From: an uncultured Muribaculaceae bacterium
Lineage (GTDB): Bacteria; Bacteroidota; Bacteroidia; Bacteroidales; Muribaculaceae
DNA length: 6,350 bases
Direction of reading: 5' to 3'
Assembly: GCA_947177435.1 (NCBI GenBank)
Contig: CAMWUM010000113.1
Coordinates: 1 to 6,350, forward strand
The notes under the pieces were generated by a model, which worked only from the letters and a program-made list of their open reading frames with translations, was not told where the DNA came from and did not search any database. Position numbers and translations under genes: made by a program. Of this stretch, positions 1 to 6,320 are shown piece by piece; the first letter of the stretch is position 1; each line of letters begins with the position of its first letter.

Positions 1-65
1 AAGCAGACGACGGCATACGAGATTCCTGCCTCTCTCGTGGGCTCGGAGATGTCTATCAGAGCCAG
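1..65 (+). other. Illumina P7 / Nextera adapter remnant (artefact)
   Basis: This stretch is library adapter, not genome. Bases 1-23 match the Illumina P7 oligo from its second base, with one change (A to C at 8). Bases 24-31 are the i7 index position; the sequence there is tcctgcct, one base from the Nextera index I recall as TTCTGCCT. Bases 32-65 match the 34-base Nextera read-2 transposase adapter at 30 positions, with changes at 32, 53, 57 and 62. All five changes in the constant parts, and the one in the index if that assignment is right, are to C. The adapter ends at the AG of the mosaic end (64-65), and the purB frame is clean from base 66. The expected adapter sequences are recalled, not looked up. 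Any reading frame that starts here is meaningless. Confidence 0.96.
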
Positions 66-542
66 GGTGAGGTCGGTTCGTCGGCCATGCCCCACAAGGT
101 CAATCCCATCGACTACGAAAACAGCGAGGGCAACCTCGGCATCGCCAACGCCATCCTGGCCCACCTGGCCCAGAAACTGCCCGTCAGCCGCCTGCAGCGC
201 GACCTCACCGACTCGACCGTGATCCGCAACGTGGGCGTACCCCTGGCCCACGGCATGATCGCCTTCGCCAGCACCGTCAAGGGACTGGACAAGCTGCTGC
301 TGCACCGCGAGGCCATCGACGCCGACCTCGACCGCATGTGGAGCGTGGTGGCCGAGGGCATCCAGACCATCCTGCGCCGCGAGGGCTACCCCAATCCCTA
401 CGAGACCCTCAAGGCCCTGACCCGCACCAACGCGGCCGTGACCGAGCAGAGCATCTACGATTTCATCGAGGGCCTGACCGTCAGCCCCGAGGTGCGTGCC
501 GAGCTCCATGCCCTGCGCCCCGGCACCTACACGGGATATTAA
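66..542 (+). CDS. purB: Adenylosuccinate lyase, C-terminal part (5' end missing)
   Basis: PurB is a cytoplasmic enzyme of the fumarase/aspartase superfamily. It releases fumarate from adenylosuccinate (giving AMP) and from SAICAR (giving AICAR) in purine synthesis. The frame opens at 66 with GEVGSSAMPHKVNP, the superfamily signature loop. The two serines (codons 78-83) hold the expected catalytic serine, and PHKVNP is the substrate-binding segment. It continues with IDYENSEGNLG and RDLTDSTVIRN, both typical of the E. coli-type PurB rather than the shorter Bacillus type, and ends GTYTGY-TAA. About 158 residues remain, which matches what follows the signature in the roughly 456-residue E. coli enzyme, so the C-terminus is complete. 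The N-terminal two thirds is lost because the contig runs into adapter, not because the gene is broken. The ATG at 87 is the methionine inside the signature and is not a start codon. Confidence 0.96.
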   Translation, partial: GEVGSSAMPHKVNPIDYENSEGNLGIANAILAHLAQKLPVSRLQRDLTDSTVIRNVGVPLAHGMIAFASTVKGLDKLLLHREAIDADLDRMWSVVAEGIQTILRREGYPNPYETLKALTRTNAAVTEQSIYDFIEGLTVSPEVRAELHALRPGTYTGY

Positions 543-543
543 T

Positions 544-568
544 TCAAATTTCGCGCCGAGAAATTTGA
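544..568 (+). repeat. Inverted repeat just after purB (possible hairpin)
   Basis: The arms tcaaatttc (544-552) and gaaatttga (560-568) are perfect reverse complements of 9 bp around a 7-base loop (gcgccga), starting two bases after the purB stop codon. The position suits a transcription terminator or a 3'-end stabilising hairpin. The stem is AT-rich, and no run of T follows (the next bases are ggtttaaa), so an intrinsic terminator is only one possibility. Confidence 0.5.
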
Positions 569-605
569 GGTTTAAAGGTTTAAAGTTTTAAAGTTTAAAG
601 GTTTA
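569..605 (+). repeat. 7-8 bp tandem repeat, GGTTTAAA type
   Basis: Five successive units fill the rest of the purB-speA gap: ggtttaaa (569-576), ggtttaaa (577-584), gttttaaa (585-592), gtttaaa (593-599) and a partial ggttta (600-605). Each full unit holds a self-complementary TTTAAA or TTTTAAA core. The array ends four bases before the speA start codon, so it would form the speA leader or span its promoter. I found no well-spaced TTTG / TAnnTTTG pair within it. Its function is unknown. Confidence 0.85.
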
Positions 606-609
606 GCCA

Positions 610-2508
610 ATGCCAGTAAGAAAATGGCGCGTTGAAGACAGCGCCGAGCTTTACAACATCATAGGCTGGGGACGCAAGTACTTCGCCATCAACGACAAGG
701 GCCATGTGGCCGTGACCCCCTGCGAGGGGGGCGCGCCCATCGACCTCAAGGACGTGATGGATGAGCTGCAGCTGCGCGACATCTCGGCCCCGGTGCTCCT
801 GCGCTTTCCCGACATCCTCGACAACCGCATCGAGAAGATTTCGAAGTGCTTTGCCAAGGCCGGCAAGCAGTACGACTACAAGGCCAAGAATTACCTCATC
901 TACCCCATCAAGGTCAACCAGATGCGCCAGGTGGTGGAGGAGATTGTGGCCCACGGCAAGAAGTACAACATCGGCTTGGAGGCAGGCTCAAAGCCCGAGC
1001 TCCACGCCGTACTCGCCACCAACATCAACGAGAGCTCGCTCATCATCTGCAACGGATACAAAGATGCCGCCTACATCGAACTGGCTCTGCTGGCCCAGAA
1101 GATGGGGCGCCGCATATTCTTAGTGGTTGAAAAACTCAACGAACTGCAGCTCATCGCCGAAATATCGCGTAAATTGCAGATCCGCCCAAACATCGGCATC
1201 CGCATCAAGCTGTCGAGTTCGGGCTCGGGCAAGTGGGCTGAATCGGGCGGCGACCAGTCGAAGTTCGGCCTCAACTCGTCGGAACTGCAGCAGGCCATTG
1301 ACTTCCTGCGCGAGCAGAAGATGGAGGACTGCCTGCGCCTGATCCACTTCCACATCGGCAGCCAAATCACCAAGATCAGGCTGATAAAGAACGCTCTGCG
1401 CGAAGTGTCGCAATTCTACGCGCAGCTGTCGAAGCTCGGCTTCAACATCGAGTTTGTCGACGTTGGCGGCGGCCTGGGCGTCGACTATGACGGCACCCGG
1501 TCGAGCTCGAGCGAGAGCTCGATGAACTATTCGATACAGGAGTACGCCAACGACGTGGTGTTCGCCCTTGTCGACGTGTGCGAGAAAAACGGCCTCAGCC
1601 ACCCCAATATCATCAACGAGAGCGGACGCGCCCTGACGGCCCATCATTCAATCCTGATATTCGAGGTGCTGGAGACCACGTCGCTCCCCATCTGGGAGGA
1701 CAACGAAGAACTCCCCGCCGACGCACACGAACTGGCCAAGGAGCTCTACGAGATATGGGACAACCTGAGCCAGCAGCGCATGTTCGAGAGTTGGCACGAC
1801 GCCCTGCAAATCCGCGAGGAGGCCCTCGACCTCTTCTCGCTGGGCATGCTCACGCTCGGCACCCGCGTGCAGATCGAGAAACTGTTCTGGAGCATCGCCC
1901 GCGAAGTGGGAGAACTGGCAGCCACGATGAAGCATGCCCCCGAGGAACTGCGCAAGATTGCCAAGATGATTCCCGACAAGTACTTCTGCAACTTCTCGCT
2001 CTTCCAGTCGCTGCCCGACTCGTGGTCGGTCGACCAACTGTTCCCGATTATGCCAATAAGCCGGCTCGACGAGAAACCCACCAAGACGTGCACCCTGCAG
2101 GACATGACCTGCGACTCCGATGGCAAAATCGCCAACTTCATCGTACAGAACGAGATATCGTCGGCTCTGCCCGTGCACGAGGTCAAGCAGGGCGAGCCCT
2201 ACTACCTGGGCGCGTTCCTGGTGGGAGCCTACCAGGAGATACTCGGTGACATGCACAATCTGTTCGGCGACACCAACGCCGTGCACGTGCGCGTCGACAA
2301 AGACGGCTACGAAATCGACCAGATAATCGAGGGCGAGACCGTGGCCGACGTGCTCGAATACGTGCAGTTCAACCCCAAGAAACTGGTGCGCAACGTCGAG
2401 ACCTGGGTGGCCAAGAGCATGAAGGCCGGCAAAATCACCCCCGAGGAGGGCCGTGACTTCCTGTCGACATACCGCTCGGGTCTGTTCGGCTACACTTACC
2501 TGGAATAA
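610..2508 (+). CDS. speA: Biosynthetic arginine decarboxylase (632 aa)
   Basis: SpeA is a pyridoxal-phosphate enzyme that decarboxylates arginine to agmatine, the first step of the agmatine route to putrescine and other polyamines. The protein is full length for the family. It opens with the typical KWRVEDSAELYNIIGWG. The PLP-binding lysine is expected at K101 (YPIKVNQ). HFHIGSQ (246-252) and the glycine-rich VGGGLGVDYDG (285-295) belong to the PLP barrel, and ESGR (337-340) to the cofactor phosphate site. The C-terminal part has TCDSDG (500-505), with C501 and D502 as the likely active-site pair by analogy with ornithine-decarboxylase-fold enzymes, then AYQEILGDMHNLFGD (540-554). The end, YRSGLFGYTYLE, is what I recall for Bacteroides SpeA. 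The ATG at 610 places the conserved N-terminus four codons in; no Shine-Dalgarno motif precedes it, as is usual in Bacteroidota. All key motifs are intact. Confidence 0.97.
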   Translation: MPVRKWRVEDSAELYNIIGWGRKYFAINDKGHVAVTPCEGGAPIDLKDVMDELQLRDISAPVLLRFPDILDNRIEKISKCFAKAGKQYDYKAKNYLIYPIKVNQMRQVVEEIVAHGKKYNIGLEAGSKPELHAVLATNINESSLIICNGYKDAAYIELALLAQKMGRRIFLVVEKLNELQLIAEISRKLQIRPNIGIRIKLSSSGSGKWAESGGDQSKFGLNSSELQQAIDFLREQKMEDCLRLIHFHIGSQITKIRLIKNALREVSQFYAQLSKLGFNIEFVDVGGGLGVDYDGTRSSSSESSMNYSIQEYANDVVFALVDVCEKNGLSHPNIINESGRALTAHHSILIFEVLETTSLPIWEDNEELPADAHELAKELYEIWDNLSQQRMFESWHDALQIREEALDLFSLGMLTLGTRVQIEKLFWSIAREVGELAATMKHAPEELRKIAKMIPDKYFCNFSLFQSLPDSWSVDQLFPIMPISRLDEKPTKTCTLQDMTCDSDGKIANFIVQNEISSALPVHEVKQGEPYYLGAFLVGAYQEILGDMHNLFGDTNAVHVRVDKDGYEIDQIIEGETVADVLEYVQFNPKKLVRNVETWVAKSMKAGKITPEEGRDFLSTYRSGLFGYTYLE

Positions 2509-2530
2509 TCTCGAATAATCTGGAATAAAC
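2501..2530 (+). repeat. Three 10-bp direct repeats across the speA stop
   Basis: The units are tggaataatc (2501-2510), tcgaataatc (2511-2520) and tggaataaac (2521-2530). The second and third each differ from the first by one base. The first unit contains the last bases of speA and its TAA stop. Because the unit is 10 bp long, the TAA in each copy falls in a different frame (2506, 2516, 2526), so all three forward frames are stopped. The array fills most of the 32-bp gap to truA. Confidence 0.85.
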
Positions 2531-2540
2531 ATCTAACACC

Positions 2541-3287
2541 ATGCGCCACTTCATGCAGCTGAGCTATCGCGGCGAGGGATTCCTGGGCTGGCAGCGCCAG
2601 CCGCAGGTGCCGACCGTGCAGAGCGCCATCGAGGACGCTCTGGGCGCGCTGATGCGCCAGCCCGTGGCCGTGACCGGCGCCGGGCGCACCGACGCCGGAG
2701 TCAACGCCCGCATGATGGTGGCCCACTTCGATGCTCCCGCTCCGCTGCCTCCCGATCTGGTCTACCGCCTCAATTCGATGGTTGGGCGCCAGATAGCCAT
2801 TGAGAAGATTTGGCCCGTGCCAGACGACGCGCATGCGCGGTTTGACGCCGTCGAGCGCGCGTACAGATATTATTGTACTGTCGGCAAGTCGCCATTCCTA
2901 TACCAACTGGCCTGGCAGGCCCCGCCGCATCTTGATTTTGAGAAGATGAACGAAGCCGCCGCGCTGCTGATCGGGCGGCGTGATTTCACATCGTTCTCCA
3001 AGCTGCATACCCAGACCAAAACCAACATTTGCGACCTGCGCTCGGCCCGCTGGACCGAGGAGGCGCCCGGCCTGTGGCACTTTGAGATCACGGCTGACAG
3101 ATTTTTGCGCAATATGGTGCGTGCCGTCGTCGGCACGCTCGTCGACGTGGGCCGCGGCAAGATGCCCCCCGAGGCCATCTCCGAAATCGTGGAGCGCAAA
3201 GACAGGTGCAGTGCCGGCACGTCGATGCCCGGCCATGCCCTGTACCTGTGGCGAGTGGCCTATCCGCCCGGGCTTGTGGCACCCTAA
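2541..3287 (+). CDS. truA: tRNA pseudouridine(38-40) synthase TruA (248 aa)
   Basis: TruA converts uridines 38, 39 and 40 in the anticodon stem-loop of many tRNAs to pseudouridine. The length is normal for the family. The start reads MRHFMQLSYRGEGFLGWQRQP, the usual first strand and GWQ motif. The catalytic aspartate is D51 in GAGRTDAGVNA (46-56); most relatives have histidine where this protein has N55. Other family motifs are DAHARFDA (96-103), RAYRYY (106-111), GRRDFTSF (145-152), RFLRNMVR (187-194) and SMPGHALYLWRV (228-239). The gene starts 32 bp after speA on the same strand, so co-transcription is plausible though the functions are unrelated. The ATG at 2541 gives the conserved N-terminus directly; no Shine-Dalgarno motif is visible. 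Confidence 0.96.
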   Translation: MRHFMQLSYRGEGFLGWQRQPQVPTVQSAIEDALGALMRQPVAVTGAGRTDAGVNARMMVAHFDAPAPLPPDLVYRLNSMVGRQIAIEKIWPVPDDAHARFDAVERAYRYYCTVGKSPFLYQLAWQAPPHLDFEKMNEAAALLIGRRDFTSFSKLHTQTKTNICDLRSARWTEEAPGLWHFEITADRFLRNMVRAVVGTLVDVGRGKMPPEAISEIVERKDRCSAGTSMPGHALYLWRVAYPPGLVAP

Positions 3288-3366
3288 GACAAACGGGCTG
3301 AAAACAAATACGCGCTCGCGGGCGTTGTCAATTGCTAGGAATAATTTACTCATAACATTCATATCC

Positions 3367-6120
3367 ATGAAGAAAATCTTAATTTTGTTTGCTGCGATTG
3401 TGGCTGGCTTGGGCTGGCTCGCGGCGCAGCCAATCGTGACCACTTCGCCCGACCCCCTGCAGGAGGGCAGCGAGTACGTGTCGATCACTTACTTTGCCAA
3501 CCAGGGTAACAAGGGCCTGATGGACCTGCCCGCCGGCCAGGACGTCTACGCGCACGTGGGCGTGATCACCAACCTCAGCGGTGGCTCATGGGCCTACGCT
3601 CCCGGCAGTTGGGGTGATAACGCCGCGAAGTACAAGCTGTCGAAGATCAGCGCCAACATGTACCAGCTCTACATCGGCGACATCCGCACATACTTCGGCA
3701 TCACTAACCCCAACGAGCACGTTGAGAAGATAGCCCTCGTGTTCCGCAACGGCGACTGCTCGCGCGAAGGCAAGACGGCCACCGGCGGCGACATCTTCGT
3801 CGACGTCCTCCCCGACGGCTTCGCCCTCAGCTTCTCGTCAGACGCCCCGCTGGTGCTCACCAGCCAGACGGCCACCGTCACCTTCTCGGCCATCACCACC
3901 GTGCCGGCCAAGATTGAGATGTACGCCGGAGGCACCCTGTTCGCCTCGGCCGACAACGCCGCCTCGCTCACCAAGAGCTACACCTTCAAGCAAGGCGACG
4001 CCATGGACGTGGTCTGCAAGGCCACCGCTGCCGGCACCACTGAGGAGCAGTCCGTCTCCATCTGCTACCCCGGCGACTCGCAGGCCAAGCCCTTCCCTGG
4101 CGGCTCGCCTACCACGTCGATGGGCGCCAAGGCCGCTGCCAACGGCGACGTCACCTTCTGCCTGGCCGCCCCCGGCAAGACCAACTGCATGCTCATCCCC
4201 TCGTGGGACGGATACAAGGCCAAGGCCCAGAACGTGATGAACTACACTGACGTCGACGGCATCCGCTATTTCTGGACCACCGTATCGGGACTCGACCCCG
4301 ACAAGGAATACCCGTACTATTACCTCGTGGACGGCAGCGCGTCGGTGGGCGACCCCTATGCTCGACTGGTGCTCGACCCGTACAGCGACAAGTGGCTCTC
4401 CGACGGCGTATACCCCGGCCTTATCCCCTATCCCAAGGACGAGGTGCAGGGTAACGTCATGCTCGCCGTCTACAAGGGCAACCGCGACAAGTACAACTGG
4501 CGCGTCAAGGACTTCCGCGGTGCTCCCAAGCAAGACCTGATCGTGTACGAGCTTCTGCTCCGCGACTTTACCGGCACCGACGGCAAGGCCTACGGCGACG
4601 GCACGCTGGCCAAGGCTATGGGCAAGCTCGACTACCTGCAGAAACTTGGTGTCAACGCCATCGAGCTTATGCCGATCCAGGAGTTCAACGGCAACAACTC
4701 GTGGGGTTACAACACCAACTTCTACTTTGCTCCCGACAAGGCCTACGGTACGCCTGACCAGTACCGCGCGTTCATCGACGAGTGCCACAGCCGCGGCATC
4801 GCCGTTATTCTCGACGTGGTGTTCAACCAGAGCGATGGCCTCCACCCATGGTACCAGATGTACCCTGCCGGCTCCAACCCCTTCTACAACGAGCGCGCGC
4901 CCCACGCGTACAGTGTGCTCAATGACTGGAACCAGGACAACATGCTCGTGCAGCAGCAGTGGACCGACGTGATCACCTACTGGATGACCGCCTATAAGGT
5001 TGACGGCTTCCGCTTCGACCTCGTCAAGGGCCTTGGCGACAACGAAAGCTACGGCGGCAGCGCCTCTGACTACAACACCAACAAGTACAACTCCAGCCGC
5101 GTGGCCCGCATGAAGAGGCTCACCGACGTGATCACATCCATCAACCCCGCCGGTTACTCGATCAACGAGAACCTGGCCGGCGCTCAGGAGGAAAACGAGA
5201 TGGCCGCCAACGGATCGCTCAACTGGGCCAACATCAACGACGCTTCCTGCCAGTTTGCCATGGGCTACGCCTCTGACAGCAACTGTAACCGCTTCTACGC
5301 ACCCAACGACAGCCGCACTTGGGGCTCGACCGTAAGCTACGCCGAGAGCCACGACGAGCAGCGCATGGCCTACAAGCAGGACCAGTGGGGCGTGGAGGGC
5401 GTCAAGGGCAAGCTCGGCCCGTCGATGCAGCGCCTCGGCGGCGTGGCAGCGCAGATGCTCCTCGCTCCCGGCGCCCACATGATCTGGCAGTTTGGCGAGC
5501 TCGGCGATGGCACCAACACCAAGAACAGCGACGGCGGCAACAACACCGACCCCAAGCCCGTGGTGTGGAACTACCTCAACGTGCCAGAGCGCGCCGGCCT
5601 CTACCAGAACTACTGCGAGCTCATCGACCTGCGCATCTCCAACCCCGACCTCTTCGCCCAGAGCGCCACGTTCTCCATGAACTGCAGCGCCGCACAGTGG
5701 GCCGGAGGACGCACCATCTACGCCAGCGCAGGCTCCAAGGAGATGATTTGCGTAATAAACCCCAACACCACCGCCAAGACCGTCACCGGCGTCAACTTCA
5801 AGCAGAAAGACAACTCGAAGTACACCGTGCGCTCGGCCAGCTACGGCTCCACCCCGGCGTTTGACGCCTCGGCAGGGACCGTCACCCTCGAGGGCAACTG
5901 CTACGTAGTGCTCACCGCAGGATCAATCGCCGGTGCCGACGCCCCCGAAGCCGCCCAGGCATACGCCTACGGCGCTGACGGCCAAATCGTAATCGTCGGC
6001 GACTACACCGAGGCCGCAGCTTACACCCTCTCAGGCCAGCGTCTCCCCTCGCTCGCCGTGGCCCCCGGCCTCTACATCGTCACCATCGACGGCCGCGCCA
6101 GCAAGGTGCTGGTCAAGTAA
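3367..6120 (+). CDS. Secreted GH13 alpha-amylase-family enzyme with T9SS-like tail (917 aa)
   Basis: This is a predicted extracellular enzyme acting on alpha-glucans (starch- or glycogen-like; the exact substrate and bond are not readable). Residues 1-20 (MKKILILFAAIVAGLGWLAA) are a Sec signal peptide with likely cleavage before Q21; there is no lipobox cysteine. Residues 22-148 are a tryptophan-containing beta domain of unclear family and 150-240 look Ig-like. Residues 250-345 resemble a CBM48/E-set module (DPYARLVLDPYSDKWL at its end). The GH13 barrel starts near 390 (DLIVYELLLRDF) and has WGYNTNFYFAP (446-456), VILDVVFNQ (480-488), DGFRFDLVK (546-554, nucleophile D551), INENLAG (599-605, acid/base E601) and ESHDEQR (660-666, D663). 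The triad is complete, but region I ends in Q488 instead of the usual histidine. A C-terminal beta domain follows. Residues 869-917 resemble a T9SS type A sorting domain, ending GLYIVTIDGRASKVLVK. The frame is open upstream to 2980, but that part lies inside truA; the signal peptide fixes the start at 3367. Confidence 0.93.
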   Translation: MKKILILFAAIVAGLGWLAAQPIVTTSPDPLQEGSEYVSITYFANQGNKGLMDLPAGQDVYAHVGVITNLSGGSWAYAPGSWGDNAAKYKLSKISANMYQLYIGDIRTYFGITNPNEHVEKIALVFRNGDCSREGKTATGGDIFVDVLPDGFALSFSSDAPLVLTSQTATVTFSAITTVPAKIEMYAGGTLFASADNAASLTKSYTFKQGDAMDVVCKATAAGTTEEQSVSICYPGDSQAKPFPGGSPTTSMGAKAAANGDVTFCLAAPGKTNCMLIPSWDGYKAKAQNVMNYTDVDGIRYFWTTVSGLDPDKEYPYYYLVDGSASVGDPYARLVLDPYSDKWLSDGVYPGLIPYPKDEVQGNVMLAVYKGNRDKYNWRVKDFRGAPKQDLIVYELLLRDFTGTDGKAYGDGTLAKAMGKLDYLQKLGVNAIELMPIQEFNGNNSWGYNTNFYFAPDKAYGTPDQYRAFIDECHSRGIAVILDVVFNQSDGLHPWYQMYPAGSNPFYNERAPHAYSVLNDWNQDNMLVQQQWTDVITYWMTAYKVDGFRFDLVKGLGDNESYGGSASDYNTNKYNSSRVARMKRLTDVITSINPAGYSINENLAGAQEENEMAANGSLNWANINDASCQFAMGYASDSNCNRFYAPNDSRTWGSTVSYAESHDEQRMAYKQDQWGVEGVKGKLGPSMQRLGGVAAQMLLAPGAHMIWQFGELGDGTNTKNSDGGNNTDPKPVVWNYLNVPERAGLYQNYCELIDLRISNPDLFAQSATFSMNCSAAQWAGGRTIYASAGSKEMICVINPNTTAKTVTGVNFKQKDNSKYTVRSASYGSTPAFDASAGTVTLEGNCYVVLTAGSIAGADAPEAAQAYAYGADGQIVIVGDYTEAAAYTLSGQRLPSLAVAPGLYIVTIDGRASKVLVK

Positions 6121-6136
6121 CCGCCGTTTGAGCGAT

Positions 6137-6172
6137 ATCAGAGCAATCAGAGTCATCAGGGCAATCACCGGC
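6137..6172 (+). repeat. 9-bp tandem repeat forming the left hairpin arm
   Basis: Four adjacent 9-base units start with atca: atcagagca (6137-6145), atcagagtc (6146-6154), atcagggca (6155-6163) and the divergent atcaccggc (6164-6172). Their reverse complements (such as tgattgctc and tgatgactc) make the right arm of the hairpin and recur further downstream. Confidence 0.8.
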
Positions 6173-6194
6173 CCTGATGACTCTGATTGCTCTG
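6139..6194 (+). terminator. Perfect 24-bp hairpin after the amylase gene
   Basis: The left arm (6139-6162) and right arm (6171-6194) are reverse complements over all 24 bases, with an 8-base loop (aatcaccg). The hairpin lies 18 bases after the amylase stop and is followed by ttgttt, a weak T-tract. This fits a transcription terminator for the amylase mRNA. The stem is longer than most intrinsic terminators and is built from 9-bp repeats, so it may also or instead be a repeat-derived structure. Confidence 0.75.
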
Positions 6195-6246
6195 TTGTTT
6201 GGCGCCAGCCTTTTGATAACTCTTATTGCTTTGATAACTCTGATAC
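6175..6246 (+). repeat. 9-bp tgat-type repeats, opposite orientation, with direct copies
   Basis: Units tgatgactc and tgattgctc (6175-6192) form the right hairpin arm. After a 19-21 base interruption with no unit (6195-6213), four more follow: tgataactc, ttattgctt, tgataactc and tgatacc (6214-6247 region). The 20-base stretch at 6214-6233 matches 6175-6194 at 17 positions. A 12-base direct repeat, tttgataactct, occurs at 6212-6223 and 6230-6241, exactly 18 bases (two units) apart. No coding potential or T-rich terminator tract is associated with the second block. Confidence 0.8.
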
Positions 6247-6277
6247 CACCCCTCCTTAATTTCGTTAGCAAAGTTTA

Positions 6278-6292
6278 ACATTTAATAAATGT
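6278..6292. repeat. Short AT-rich palindrome (possible operator)
   Basis: The arms acattta (6278-6284) and taaatgt (6286-6292) are perfect 7-bp reverse complements around one central base. The palindrome lies about 30 bases before a promoter-like element at the window end, which would suit a regulator binding site. In such AT-rich DNA a palindrome of this size can also occur by chance. Confidence 0.25.
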
Positions 6293-6320
6293 AAAAATAT
6301 GCAAAACAAATACCGAAAAG

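Noticed and set aside
37..222. Open frame starting in the first 65 bases
   Set aside because: It starts inside adapter sequence and runs in the wrong frame through purB.
1501..1522. 8-bp inverted repeat tcgagctc / gagctcga inside speA
   Set aside because: It lies in a run of serine and glutamate codons (RSSSSESS) at a place where related SpeA proteins also have a serine-rich stretch, so codon choice explains it.
1648..2532. 294-codon - strand frame opposite speA
   Set aside because: Same cause: it mirrors the speA codons, which encode a clear full-length enzyme.
2980..3366. N-terminal extension of the amylase frame into truA
   Set aside because: This part overlaps the conserved end of truA out of frame and is arginine/proline-rich. 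The signal peptide starting at 3367 marks the real start.
3288..3366. Promoter or terminator in the truA-amylase gap
   Set aside because: The best -7 candidate (taatttac, 3342-3349) is a poor match with no TTTG at the right distance. The pairing gacaa (3288-3292) with ttgtc (3325-3329) is only five bases with a long loop. A promoter is expected here but I cannot place it.
3838..5478. 546-codon open frame on the - strand opposite the amylase
   Set aside because: It is a by-product of G/C-rich third codon positions in the + strand gene. Its translation is a valine/glycine/histidine-rich string with no recognisable domain.
6137..6246. CRISPR array
   Set aside because: The units are 9 bases and nearly contiguous, with no 25-40 base repeats, no unique spacers and no cas genes.
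6269..6310. Leftward promoter (aaactttg on the - strand, 6276-6269)
   Set aside because: The -7 match is incomplete, the nearest TTTG on that strand is about 25 bases away (too far), and there is no leftward gene for it to drive.
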